From assembly GCF_030817495.1 (NCBI RefSeq), contig NZ_JAUSZK010000001.1, positions 124,001-188,000 of the forward strand: DNA of 64,000 nt, in the 5' to 3' direction. The notes under the pieces were generated by a model that worked only from the letters and a program-made list of their open reading frames with translations, made no database searches and was not told the origin of the DNA. Shown one piece after another: positions 16,687 to 24,883 of the stretch; the stretch's first letter is position 1; the number at the start of each line of letters is the position of its first letter. A program made the position numbers and the translations under genes. The stretch is from Streptomyces sp. V3I7 (lineage in GTDB: Bacteria; Actinomycetota; Actinomycetes; Streptomycetales; Streptomycetaceae).

Positions 16687-17529
16687 TCAACCGGCTTCTG
16701 CTGTGTCGTAGGTGAACTTGTACCCGCCGAATTCGGCGAGTGGGACGTAACCGATGCGCTGGTAGAGGGCGTTGCTGGTGGGGTTGGCCGGGTCTGCGAA
16801 CAGGACGACGTCCGTCGCGCCCGCGGCCAGGGCGACCCTGCTCACCTCGACCGTGACGGCGCCCGCGTAGCCGCGGCCACGGAGGTGGGCCGGGGTGTAG
16901 ACGGGGTCCACCCGGATCATGCCGCCGGCCATCGCGGTCGAGCCTGCCATGGAGACGGGCGTGCCGTCCGGGGTCTCCCAGAACGTGAAGCGCTTGTCGG
17001 CGAAGCGCGAGCCGGCCCAGTCGTCGGCCTCGATGGTGGGAGCCTCTCCGACGGCGGCGACGAACTCACCGCACCAGCGCAGGAGTTGCTCATGGTCCTG
17101 CGCACCCAGAACACGGCCCCGGCCCTCGGGGCGCTGCTCCGGTGGCGTGAGCGTGCCGGGACGGTAGAGGCGGGCCCGCCAGTCGGGTACCGGAACCGCG
17201 CCCGCGTGCCGCTGCCATGCCTCGGCGAATGCGGTGGCGGTGTCGTCGTCCGAGTTGACGCCGGCGGCGGAGTGCCCGAGGTCGGCCAGGCGGGCAGCGA
17301 GGGCGTCGGCCTCCTCGGGGGTCACGGTGGTGAGGTTCAGGCGTCGGCGCGGCGGCCGGTAGCAGATGGCGCGGACCTCGCCTTCGGACTCCAGCCGGCC
17401 GAAGAGGGGGGCTTCGGTACCGGACGCGTCCGTACCGTCCGTGCGCAGCTTCTCGATCCCCGTCAGCGGCGTGGTGTGCAGGGCGGGACGCGAACGCAGG
17501 AAGTCCCCGGCCAGGGGTGAGGAATTCAT
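16687..17529 (-). CDS. GNAT-family N-acetyltransferase, N-terminus probably frameshifted
   Basis: 280 residues from ATG 17529. The C-terminal GNAT domain shows V-Y-T-P-A-H-L-R-G-R-G-Y-A (acetyl-CoA pyrophosphate loop), VSRVALAAGATDVVLFADPA and NALYQRIGYVP. The N-terminal region (DFLRSRPALHTTPL) normally begins with W...HDVDxFL. That piece exists in another frame just upstream (MRSEDWYFTHDVDEFL from ATG 17566, which has an AGGGA signal), so a one-base shift near 17525-17535 probably separates the true start from the body. No ribosome-binding site precedes ATG 17529. It may be a recent mutation or a sequence error. Confidence 0.7.
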   Translation of the reverse strand: MNSSPLAGDFLRSRPALHTTPLTGIEKLRTDGTDASGTEAPLFGRLESEGEVRAICYRPPRRRLNLTTVTPEEADALAARLADLGHSAAGVNSDDDTATAFAEAWQRHAGAVPVPDWRARLYRPGTLTPPEQRPEGRGRVLGAQDHEQLLRWCGEFVAAVGEAPTIEADDWAGSRFADKRFTFWETPDGTPVSMAGSTAMAGGMIRVDPVYTPAHLRGRGYAGAVTVEVSRVALAAGATDVVLFADPANPTSNALYQRIGYVPLAEFGGYKFTYDTAEAG

Positions 17530-17682
17530 CGACGTCGTGGGTGAAGTACCAGTCCTCCGAGCGCATGATTCATGATCCCTGAGGAGCTCGGCTCAGAGGA
17601 ACACTTTCCGAGGAGAGCCCGCACGGCGATGGCGCCGGATCTCCCGATCCGACGCCATCCCCTTTCCCACTCCTGGCGCGGG

Positions 17683-19038
17683 TCAGGCCTCCCCCGCCGA
17701 AGGTGCCGCGTCCGTACGGGCTGGAGTCGTGTCCGGTGCCGTCTCGACCGCCGGGACCTGGCGGGGCATGAAGAGCAGGGCCGCCATGGAGACGACGCAG
17801 CAGGCGATGATGTACCAGCTGATCCCCGTGCTGGAGCCGGTGTGTTCGAGGATCGCGGCCGCGATGAGCGGTGCCGGACCGCCCGCGATGACCGAGGCGA
17901 GCTGGTAGCCGAGGCCGGCGCCGCTGTAGCGGACGTTCGTCCCGAAGCCCTCGGCGATCAGGGCGGCCTGGGGGCCGTACTGGATGTCATGGAAGATCAG
18001 CGAGACCACGATCGCGACGAGCACGAGACCGGAGCTCTTCGTGTCGAGCAGGGAGAAGTACGGGAACGCGAACAGCGCGACGCACACGATGCCGACGCCG
18101 TACACCCGACGCCGTCCGTAGCGGTCGGAGAGGTGGCCGAAGAGCGGGACGCTGACCAGACCGACGGCCGCCGCGACGAGCGTGTAGTCGAGCAGGTCGC
18201 CCTTGGGCAGGCCCAGCTTCTCCGTGCCGTAGGTGAGCACGAAGGTGATGAAGAGGTAGAACGGCGCCTGCTCCGACATGCGGACGAAGGCGGAGGTCAG
18301 CACCGTGCGCCACTGGTGCCGCAGCACGCTCCACACCGGCTGGCGCACCACGACCCGCTCCTCCTTCACCTCGGTGAAGGAGGGGCTCTCCATGACGCGC
18401 ATCCGCACGTAGAGGCCGATGCCGATGAGCACGGCACTGGCGAGGAACGGGATCCGCCAGCCCCAGTTGTCGAAGCCGTCCCCGGACACCGAGTTCGTCA
18501 GCTTGACCATGCCGGTCGAGACGAGCAGGCCGAGGGGGACGCCGAGTTGGGGCCAGCTGGCCATCAGGCCGCGACGGCGCTGGTCGCCCCATTCCATCGA
18601 CATCAGGACCGAACCGCCCCACTCACCGCCCACGCCGATGCCCTGCGCGACACGCAGCACGACGAGCAGGAGGGGCGCGGCCAGGCCGAGCGAGGAGTAG
18701 CCCGGCAGCAGGCCGATGAGGAACGTGCTGATCCCCATCAGCATGAGGGTGGTCACGAGGGTGGACTTGCGGCCGATCCGGTCCCCGATGTGCCCGAAGA
18801 TCGCGGCGCCCAGCGGACGGGCCGCGAAGCCGACGAACTGCGTGCCGAACGAGGCGATCACCCCGATGTACGCGTTTTCGCCGGGGAAGAACACGTGCGG
18901 GAAGACCAGCGCGGCGGCGGTGCCGTACAGGAAGAAGTCGTACCACTCGATGGCGGTGCCCACCGTGCTGGCGACCACGGCTCGGCGGCGGTGTCTGTGC
19001 ATCGCCTCGGGGGCGGCAGAGGGCTCGGTTGCGGTCAT
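17683..19038 (-). CDS. MFS transporter of the MHS (metabolite:H+ symporter) type
   Basis: 451 residues with twelve hydrophobic segments; ATG 19038 is preceded by GGGAGT. MHS features: VASTVGTAIEWYDFFLYGTA at TM1, GRKSTLV and RVAQGIGVGGEWGGSVLM in the N-half, DRYGRRRVYG in the C-half. The family imports proline/betaine, alpha-ketoglutarate, shikimate and similar acids by proton symport. Substrate unknown. It shares candidate operators with the adjacent GntR regulator, which is transcribed in the same direction from further upstream. Confidence 0.9.
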   Translation of the reverse strand: MTATEPSAAPEAMHRHRRRAVVASTVGTAIEWYDFFLYGTAAALVFPHVFFPGENAYIGVIASFGTQFVGFAARPLGAAIFGHIGDRIGRKSTLVTTLMLMGISTFLIGLLPGYSSLGLAAPLLLVVLRVAQGIGVGGEWGGSVLMSMEWGDQRRRGLMASWPQLGVPLGLLVSTGMVKLTNSVSGDGFDNWGWRIPFLASAVLIGIGLYVRMRVMESPSFTEVKEERVVVRQPVWSVLRHQWRTVLTSAFVRMSEQAPFYLFITFVLTYGTEKLGLPKGDLLDYTLVAAAVGLVSVPLFGHLSDRYGRRRVYGVGIVCVALFAFPYFSLLDTKSSGLVLVAIVVSLIFHDIQYGPQAALIAEGFGTNVRYSGAGLGYQLASVIAGGPAPLIAAAILEHTGSSTGISWYIIACCVVSMAALLFMPRQVPAVETAPDTTPARTDAAPSAGEA

Positions 19039-19053
19039 GGCGACTCCCGGCGA

Positions 19054-19066
19054 GTGGTTGAACCAC
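19054..19066 (+). promoter_or_regulatory. Palindrome GTGGTTGAACCAC before the MFS gene
   Basis: Perfect 6-bp arms around one central base, followed at once by TGGACCAA, 16 bases upstream of the MFS start codon. GntR/FadR-type operators are short TGG/CCA palindromes, and the same GAACCAC(T) and CCAGTGGTCC elements recur before the GntR gene at 20022-20060. Probable binding site of that regulator. Confidence 0.5.
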
Positions 19067-19233
19067 TGGACCAATGAACGAATTGCGGTGAGCGTGCTAC
19101 CCCGCCGGGAGCGTGTCAAGAGAATGCGCAAGCACGACCGCAAGAGGGTTTACGGTCATGAGGTCAGGGGCGGACATTTCTCCGCAACCGCCGCTCAGAC
19201 CGACGGACTTCGGGACGCGCGCGACTCCTCGGA

Positions 19234-19941
19234 TCAGTCCGTTTCCTCGTCCCGCCAGTCCAGCAGCTTCACGTCGCCGACGGTCGCCACGTGGTGGTGC
19301 ATCGCGCGCGCCGCCGCTTCCTGGTCGCCCGCGTGTATCGCGGCGGCGATGTCCCTGTGCTGCGCCAACGACAGTGCGGGACGGCCGGGTTGGCGCAGCG
19401 ACTCGGCGCGGCTCTCCGCGATGGGCACGGCGATCTCGCCCATGAACGCGGCGAGCAGCGGGCTGTGGGCGGCGGTGGTGACGGCGGCGTGGAAGCGCTT
19501 GTCCTCCGCGACACCCAGTTCGCCGCGTTCGACGGCCCCGGCCATGGCCGTCAGCGCCGCGTCGATCTCCTTCAGGTCCTTGCCGGTACGGCGTTCGGCC
19601 GCGAGCGCGGCGAGCTTGGTCTCCAGCGCGTCCCGGGCGTCGAGGACGTCCGGGAGCCGGCGCCGCCGGTCGATCATCGTCTCCAGGGATTCGGCGTCGA
19701 GCCGGTCGCGCAGCAGGTACGTCCCTCCCCCGTGGCGCACCTCGACCAGGCCCTGCACCTCCAGCGCGACGATGGCCTGCCGTACCGAGGTCCGGCTGAC
19801 GCCGAGCCGCTCGGCGAGTTCACGCTCCGGGGGCAGGTTGTCCCCCGCGTGCAGGTCTTCGTGCTCGACGTACTCCCGCAGTCTGGCGACCACCTGCTCG
19901 TAGAGCCGGGGTCGTGAAAGCGGACGCAGCGACTCGGTCAC
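19234..19941 (-). CDS. FadR-subfamily GntR regulator
   Basis: 235 residues. N-terminal winged helix: LREYVEHEDLHAGDNLPPER, then ELAERLGVSRTSVRQAIVAL and GLVEVRHGGGTYLL. C-terminal FCD ligand domain with D-A-R-D-A-L-E and the metal-site histidines in RFHAAV, QHRDI and HHHVA. Such regulators respond to carboxylic acids. Its position upstream of an MHS importer suggests substrate-inducible uptake. The 290 bases upstream of it hold candidate operators. Confidence 0.9.
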   Translation of the reverse strand: MTESLRPLSRPRLYEQVVARLREYVEHEDLHAGDNLPPERELAERLGVSRTSVRQAIVALEVQGLVEVRHGGGTYLLRDRLDAESLETMIDRRRRLPDVLDARDALETKLAALAAERRTGKDLKEIDAALTAMAGAVERGELGVAEDKRFHAAVTTAAHSPLLAAFMGEIAVPIAESRAESLRQPGRPALSLAQHRDIAAAIHAGDQEAAARAMHHHVATVGDVKLLDWRDEETD

Positions 19942-20025
19942 AGGCGCAGGCCCCTTCCCGGAGAAGGTCCGTCGATCCTCAAGTCTGCCCGCATGGCAGC
20001 CTGTTGTCGTACGGACCCGGCTGAA

Positions 20026-20050
20026 CCACTCTAGTCCACCGGTCTAGTGG
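20026..20050 (+). promoter_or_regulatory. Inverted repeat upstream of the GntR gene
   Basis: CCACTCTAGTCC and GGTCTAGTGG face each other across ACC, with one mismatch in the inner arm, and CCAGTGGTCC follows directly. The arms share CCACT/AGTGG with the MFS-promoter palindrome, supporting autoregulation by the GntR protein. Confidence 0.4.
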
Positions 20051-20166
20051 CCCAGTGGTCCGTCCAATCCACCCACGGGCCGGAAAGTGGCTCACCGGGC
20101 GCCGGTATCTGACTCGATTCGAGCGGGGACGGACCTTGGCGGCGGTCAGTGCCGAGGCCGGGCGGC

Positions 20167-20634
20167 TCAGCCGAAGAAGGCGCGGTCGCCGCCGATGCGG
20201 ACGGCGGCGTAGTAGGCCTCGGCGGCGTTGTCACAGCCGGCGTGGGTCAGCGGGAGCGTGTACGTGTTGTCGCAGACGCGGTGCATCTCGGTGCGGAAGC
20301 GGCCGTCGATCCACTCCTTCGCCGACCGGGTGGGGTCGAGCTTCAGCTCCCAGCGGGCGCCGTAGTTGCGGTACCCGAAGTCGTGCTGCACACAGGCCGG
20401 TTGGAAGACCCTGCTGTACGGGGCGAAGCCGGTGGGGACGCTGCAGCCGTCGGTGGTCCAGTTGAACGGCGGTACGTGGGCTGCCGCGTTGAACTGCTCG
20501 TACGGCAGGTTCATCAGGACGTCCGCCTGTTCGCGCACGGTGGGTTCCGTCGCGGACGACGGTGCGGCGGTGCCCGCGACTCCGGTGAGGGCCAGGACGG
20601 TGGTGGCGAGTGCGGACGCGAGCTTGTGACGCAT
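20167..20634 (-). CDS. Secreted prokaryotic phospholipase A2
   Basis: 155 residues; ATG 20634 after GGAGG. Signal peptide of ~28 residues (MRHKLASALATTVLALTGVA...SSA). Mature domain of ~127 residues with the catalytic pair in A-C-V-Q-H84-D85-F-G-Y-R and four cysteines (64, 81, and two near the C-terminus) able to form two disulfides, as in the Streptomyces violaceoruber enzyme family. It would hydrolyse the sn-2 ester of phospholipids outside the cell, with calcium bound near the conserved loop. No dedicated regulator is adjacent. Confidence 0.88.
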   Translation of the reverse strand: MRHKLASALATTVLALTGVAGTAAPSSATEPTVREQADVLMNLPYEQFNAAAHVPPFNWTTDGCSVPTGFAPYSRVFQPACVQHDFGYRNYGARWELKLDPTRSAKEWIDGRFRTEMHRVCDNTYTLPLTHAGCDNAAEAYYAAVRIGGDRAFFG

Positions 20635-20903
20635 GGGGCCTCCGAGGCGACAGGGGTGAGGGAGGTGACCGGTGGTCGAGTGGCCGGTTCCAGCGGATTC
20701 GATCTTGCTGACAAAGCGGGAGCAACCGCAATGAGCAGGGCTGATCCGTCTGGGGCGTGATGGTGTACGTCTCCGGCGCGCACGGCTCACCTGTCACCAC
20801 CTGCGAGTCGCGCTCACCACCCACGCCTCTGGCGCCCTTGACAGCGCTCCAACCCCGACTGAGGCTCTAGCTTCCATGGGAACCCCGCAATTGCCCGCAG
20901 CTG

Positions 20904-20969
20904 GAGTCGGATTCGGAGTCGGAACCAGAGCCGGAGTCAGAACCGGAGCAGGAGCCGGAGCCGGAGCCG
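20904..20969 (+). repeat. GGAGCC/GGAGTC-type hexamer array ahead of the crotonase gene
   Basis: Roughly eleven imperfect hexamers (GGAGTC, GGAACC, GGAGCC) end four bases before GTG 20974. The array itself supplies GGAG-like ribosome-binding sequence and is prone to slippage. Apart from it, 20635-20970 shows no gene; it must contain the divergent promoters. Confidence 0.6.
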
Positions 20970-20973
20970 TCCA

Positions 20974-21741
20974 GTGACCGCCGGGGGCTCGGTCGGCGTC
21001 CGGCACGACGGTCCGATCGCGACCGTACGAGTGGGATCCGGACGGCGGGCCAATGCGCTGACCACCTCCGACTGGCTGGCCCTGGCCGCCCTCTGCGACG
21101 AGCTGGCCGCGGATCGGGACCTGCGTGCCGTGGTCGTCTCCGGATCGGGCGATGGTGCGTTCAGCGCCGGCTCGGACATCCGCGAGTGGCTCTCCGTGCC
21201 GCCCGCCGACATCGACTCCGCCTTCGCCGCGATGGAGAACGCGTTCACCGCGATCGAGCGGCTACCCGTCCCCGTCGTGGCGGCCGTCCGGGGCACGGCG
21301 GCCGGCGCGGGCTGCCAACTCGCCTGCGCCTGCGATCTGCGCGTCGTCGCCGAGGACGCGCGACTCGGCATGCCCATCGCCCGCTGGGGCATCCTGGTGC
21401 CGCCCGCCTTCGCCGCGCGGCTGGCGCTGCTCACCGGACCGGCCGCGGCCCGCGACCTGCTGTTCACCGGACGCCTGGTCGACGGGCCGGAAGCATTGCG
21501 CCTCGGACTCGCCAGTACCTGCGTCCCCGAAGCCGAACTCGACGACGCCGTCGCCGCCCTCGTCGCGTCCATCACCGCTCACCCGCCGGCCGCGATCCGC
21601 GCCGCGAAGCGTTCCGTCGACGCGCTCCTCACCCCCGTACGCGAACGCCTCCACACCGCCCCGCCCGGTCCAGCCGCCGACTACCCGAGCATGCAAGCGG
21701 CCCTGCGCACCTTCCTCTCCCGCGTCACCGGCACGACCTGA
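20974..21741 (+). CDS. Enoyl-CoA hydratase/isomerase (crotonase) family protein
   Basis: 255 residues from GTG 20974. Oxyanion-hole segment [10 protein letters not shown] (~64-73) and second segment [20 protein letters not shown] (~107-126), then the trimer interface [20 protein letters not shown]. The position usually held by the first catalytic Glu is Gln in G-C-Q-L-A-C, so classical hydratase chemistry is uncertain; isomerase, hydrolase or decarboxylase activity is possible. Stand-alone, followed by decayed DNA. Confidence 0.85.
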   Translation: MTAGGSVGVRHDGPIATVRVGSGRRANALTTSDWLALAALCDELAADRDLRAVVVSGSGDGAFSAGSDIREWLSVPPADIDSAFAAMENAFTAIERLPVPVVAAVRGTAAGAGCQLACACDLRVVAEDARLGMPIARWGILVPPAFAARLALLTGPAAARDLLFTGRLVDGPEALRLGLASTCVPEAELDDAVAALVASITAHPPAAIRAAKRSVDALLTPVRERLHTAPPGPAADYPSMQAALRTFLSRVTGTT

Positions 21742-21781
21742 GCCTGTCGTTCAACCTCGACCGGCTACAGAACGCCACATG

Positions 21782-22045
21782 CGTGATCGAAGTGTTGAGG
21801 GATTTTCCGTGTTGGAGCTGGTGTCGGACGATGATTCGCTGGGCGGCATGCGCCCGCTCCTGGACGGGGACGGGGCCGTCTTGGGCTACGAGCCTCAGGA
21901 GGGTTTCCCTGATCGCTGCTGAGTTCTGCACGCCGTCACGGTGGGAGGGCGGCGGGTCCGGTGGGACGACCGACGTGCTGACGCAGGCCGGCAAGCACCT
22001 GGAGGACTGGCCGTGCACCCTCTCCTTCATGGTCTTCGAGGGGCT
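21782..22045 (+). pseudogene. Decayed small gene of unknown family
   Basis: [40 protein letters not shown] and FPDRC are followed by an in-frame TGA, then coding-like VLHAVTVGGRRVRWDD in the same frame, then a shift to KHLEDWPCTLSFMVFEGL. The protein-like segments in series with a stop and a frameshift indicate a broken gene. I do not recognise the family; an SMI1-like or immunity-type protein is conceivable but unsupported. Confidence 0.4.
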
Positions 22046-22823
22046 GGACCTGCCACCGTGCTCGGCGTCTTCGGCGAGGCCGCGCGACTCTCGGGCGAGG
22101 AGCGGCGCAGGTGCTCCAGATCGTCGCCGAGGCGGTCGACCTGCCCCTGGTCACCGGCGTCACGGGGCTGGCCACGGCGCCGGTCCTGGAGGAGGCACGA
22201 CTGATCCGCGACGTGCTCGGGGAACGCCTCGCGGGCCTCATGGTCGGTCAACTCGCCGGATCCCCGCGATCGTCGCCGACCACCTCGACATCGTGCACGA
22301 GGCGACCGGGGCGGGCATCGTCGTACAGGACCATCCGGAGACCAGCAAGGTCGCCATTAGTACCGCCGACCTGGTCCAGGTCGTACGCGCGGTGCCCTCC
22401 GTGGTCGGGGTGAAGGCCGAGGCACCTCCGACCCCGGCCGCGGTGGCCGACCTCACCGCCGAACTCGACACCCCGGTGTTCGGCGGCCTCGGCGGACTGG
22501 GCCTGCTGGACGAGCTCGCCTCCGGGGCCACCGGGGCGATGACCGGCTTTTCCTGCCCGGAGGGCCTGCTCGCGTGTGTCCAGGCGTGGCGCACCGGCGG
22601 CTACGACGCGGCCCGCGAGGCCTACCTCCCCTATCTGCCGCTGATCAACTTCGAGGCGCAGGCCAGGATCGGGCTCGCCGTCCGCAAGGAGGCCATCCGG
22701 CGGCGCGGGCTGATCGATGAGTCATCGCTACGTCCGTCGGCGGCGCCGATGCCCGGGGCCGTTGGGTCCGCAGTTGGAGCGACATCTGGCAGCGTTGAAG
22801 GCGTGAACGCCCCCGAACACTGA
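22046..22823 (+). pseudogene. Dihydrodipicolinate synthase (DapA)-family aldolase, frameshifted and 5'-truncated
   Basis: Similarity jumps between frames: LGVFGEAARLSGEERRR, then LQIVAEAVDLPLVTGVTGLA with VLEEARLIRDVLGERLAGLM, then HLDIVHEATGAGIVVQDHPE, VVGVKAEAPPTPAAVADLTA (VKAE carries the Schiff-base Lys), FGGLGGLGLLDELASGATGA and a normal C-terminus to the stop at 22823. At least two frameshifts, and the N-terminal ~50 residues are missing. Class I aldolases of this fold act on pyruvate-type substrates; none can be inferred for a broken copy. Confidence 0.65.
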
Positions 22824-22831
22824 CGACTTGA

Positions 22832-23389
22832 TCATCGCGCCGGAAAGGGCGTCGCCCAGCCTTCCTCCTCCAGGAGGAGGCCGTTGGCCAGGTAGCTGAT
22901 GGTGCGGTACCAGCCTGTCAGCACGAGAAACTCCAGCAGTTGCGCGTCTTCGTAGTGCGCGTGCAGGGCATCCCAAGCGGGCTGCGAGAGTCGAGCCGTG
23001 TCGTGCAGCTCGTCCACCGCGTCGAGCAGTGCCGTATGGCGTGGCGACCACCGAACACCGGCTGGGTGAGGGTCGGTGGTCGCGCGTAGCTGTTCCAGGT
23101 CCAGGCCTGCCTGCTGCGCGAGGGTGGCGGCGTGGACGCCCCACTCGTAGGCGCACCCGGCGCGTGCGGTCACTCGGGCGATGACGATCTCGCGGTCGAC
23201 GGCAGGCAGCAGACCGTGGCTCAACAGTCCGGCTCCCAGGGCGAACATGCGTGATGCCAGCTCGGGGTGGCGATGCAGAACCCGGAACAGGGTGAGCGGC
23301 TCGTGCGGCACTCCGGGAGGCATCCATCGACGGAGCGCCCGGTCGACGGGGTCGGGGTACGGCGGGTCGAGCGGTTCGATGCGTGTCAT
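22832..23389 (-). CDS. Carboxymuconolactone decarboxylase / AhpD-like protein
   Basis: 185 residues. All-helical CMD domain: MFALGAGLLSHGLLPAVDRE, IVIARVTARAGCAYEWGVHA (AhpD fold; only the first Cys of the usual CxxC, as C-A-Y-E), ending TGWYRTISYLANGLLLEEEG. Loss of the second Cys argues against disulfide peroxidase activity and for a dehydratase or decarboxylase-like role. Divergent from an HxlR regulator with a palindrome between them, a common redox or electrophile-sensing pair. Confidence 0.82.
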   Translation of the reverse strand: MTRIEPLDPPYPDPVDRALRRWMPPGVPHEPLTLFRVLHRHPELASRMFALGAGLLSHGLLPAVDREIVIARVTARAGCAYEWGVHAATLAQQAGLDLEQLRATTDPHPAGVRWSPRHTALLDAVDELHDTARLSQPAWDALHAHYEDAQLLEFLVLTGWYRTISYLANGLLLEEEGWATPFPAR

Positions 23390-23430
23390 GTCTCATACGC
23401 CTCCTGCTTCGATTTCCGCATCACTATGAT

Positions 23431-23447
23431 GCTTCGAAGACCGAAGC
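23431..23447 (+). promoter_or_regulatory. Palindrome GCTTCG-AAGAC-CGAAGC between the CMD and HxlR genes
   Basis: Perfect 6-bp arms, 5-bp spacer, in the 100-bp divergent region. TGCTTCGA also occurs at 23405, giving a second half-site. Likely the HxlR binding site controlling both genes. Confidence 0.55.
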
Positions 23448-23489
23448 GCAAGGGCAGCGGGAAGTGGCGGAGAGGCGGGCAGGGCAGGT

Positions 23490-23831
23490 ATGGAATCCAG
23501 AACGCCTCAGCCGGGCGTACCCGTACGAGGGTCCACGTCCGGCCGTCCGGTCATGGCCGCGCTCGATCTGCTCGGGCGGCGCTGGACCATGCGCATCCTG
23601 TGGGAGCTGAGCCAGGCCCCGGCGGGCTTCCGCGAGCTGCAGCGCCGGTGCGAGCGCATGTCCTCCAGCGTGCTCAGCACCCGGCTCGGCGAGCTGGCCG
23701 ACGCCCGCGTGCTCGCGCTGCGCGGCGACGCGTACCACCTCACCCCGCTGGGCGAGGAACTCGTCGACGCGCTCAGCCCGCTGAACGCCTGGAGCCGTCG
23801 GTGGGCGGAGGAGATGGGCCTCACTGAGTGA
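23490..23831 (+). CDS. HxlR-type winged-helix regulator
   Basis: 113 residues; AGGGCAGGT precedes ATG 23490. Canonical HxlR core: ALDLLGRRWTMRILWELSQA, FRELQRRCERMSSSVLSTRL, ELADARVLALRGDAYHLTPL and GEELVDAL. These are dimeric repressors or activators answering to aldehydes, quinones or disulfide stress. No Cys in the N-terminal helix (the single one is in the RRCERM helix), so a thiol switch, if any, would use that residue. Divergent from the AhpD-like gene. Confidence 0.88.
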   Translation: MESRTPQPGVPVRGSTSGRPVMAALDLLGRRWTMRILWELSQAPAGFRELQRRCERMSSSVLSTRLGELADARVLALRGDAYHLTPLGEELVDALSPLNAWSRRWAEEMGLTE

Positions 23832-23850
23832 CCGCGCAGGCTGAACCGGG

Positions 23851-24300
23851 TCAGCCGAGCACGTCCCTCAACCGGTCGCAGACCCGCTCCACTTCCGCCG
23901 CCTCGGGGAAGCACTCCGCGGCGCCCATGGCCACCTGAAGTGCCGGACCGAAGGCGTCGAAGCGGGCCATGTCCACCTTGCCGGCCGGCTGCACCACGAA
24001 GTGAATGTGGCCGGGGACCCCACCGGCGTGCGACCACAGGCACACATAGACCTGCTCCGGCGCCATCACCTCCGTGACGGCGACGCTCACCCGATGAAGC
24101 AGGGGCCCCAGTTCAGCCGACTCCCGCGCCGTCAGCTCCGCGACGTGCACCACGTGCCGGGCCGGCTTGACCACGAGGGTGCCGAGCCCCAGCGGCCCGA
24201 CACAGTGCTCGACGACCCACGACTCGGTCCGCAGCACGGTCCCGCCCGGCAGCGGAGCCTCCCGCAGCATGAGATCGCACGCCAGACAACCGCCGTTCAT
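23851..24300 (-). CDS. HIT-family (histidine triad-like) protein
   Basis: 149 residues; GAGGGGA before ATG 24300 decides the start over upstream GTG 24324 and ATG 24318. C-L-A-C-D-L at the N-terminus resembles the metal-binding CxxC of HIT hydrolases; PLGLGTLVVKPARHVVHVAE is the first half of the fold and PGHIHFVVQP the catalytic strand. The canonical HxHxH is degenerate here (H-I-H-F-V-V-Q), closer to GalT-like branched HIT proteins where Gln follows. Nucleotidyl hydrolase or transferase activity is uncertain. Confidence 0.78.
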   Translation of the reverse strand: MNGGCLACDLMLREAPLPGGTVLRTESWVVEHCVGPLGLGTLVVKPARHVVHVAELTARESAELGPLLHRVSVAVTEVMAPEQVYVCLWSHAGGVPGHIHFVVQPAGKVDMARFDAFGPALQVAMGAAECFPEAAEVERVCDRLRDVLG

Positions 24301-24398
24301 CCCGGTCCCCTCAGCCATCGGCACTTCCCCACCCTCGACAGATCCGTAGCTCCGTAGCTCCCGCTCAGTATTTGATCACGGGATCATCCTGTACGCCC

Positions 24399-24875
24399 TC
24401 AGTACTTCTTCGCGCCCGCCTGTATCGCCTCGCGGATGCGGTGGTAGGTCCCGCAGCGGCAGACGTTGCGGATCTCGTCCAGGTCGGCCTCGGTGATCTC
24501 GCGGCCCTCCTCCCGGGCCTGGTGGACCTTGGCGACGGCGGTCATGATCTGGCCGGGCTGGCAGTAGCCGCACTGGGCGACGTCGTACTCCAGCCAGGCC
24601 TCCTGCATGGGGTGCAGGTCCTTGCCGACAGTGGCAGGGAGGCCCTCGATGGTGGTGACCTCGTCGTCGGGGGCGAGGTCCCGCACCGGCACCGAACAGG
24701 GGTTGAACGCCTTGCCGTTGATGTGGCTCGTGCAGGCCTGGCACACGCCGAGACCGCAGCCGTACTTCGGCCCCGTGACGCCCAGGACGTCGCGGAGCAC
24801 CCACAGCAGCCTTACGTCGTCCTCGATGTCGACGGTCACGGGCTTGCCGTTGAGGATGAAGGTGTGTTCGGGCAC
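24399..24875 (-). CDS. iorA: Isoquinoline 1-oxidoreductase-type 2Fe-2S subunit
   Basis: 158 residues; TAGGAG six bases before GTG 24875. Plant-type 2Fe-2S domain with C-G-L-G-V-C-Q-A-C then ...NPC, and the second all-helical 2Fe-2S domain with QCGYCQPGQIM and RNVCRCGTYHRI. It passes electrons from the molybdenum centre of the large subunit to an acceptor. It starts eight bases after the large-subunit stop, so the two form an operon. The symbol follows the Brevundimonas enzyme; the true substrate may differ. Confidence 0.88.
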   Translation of the reverse strand: MPEHTFILNGKPVTVDIEDDVRLLWVLRDVLGVTGPKYGCGLGVCQACTSHINGKAFNPCSVPVRDLAPDDEVTTIEGLPATVGKDLHPMQEAWLEYDVAQCGYCQPGQIMTAVAKVHQAREEGREITEADLDEIRNVCRCGTYHRIREAIQAGAKKY

Positions 24876-24883
24876 GGGGGCTC

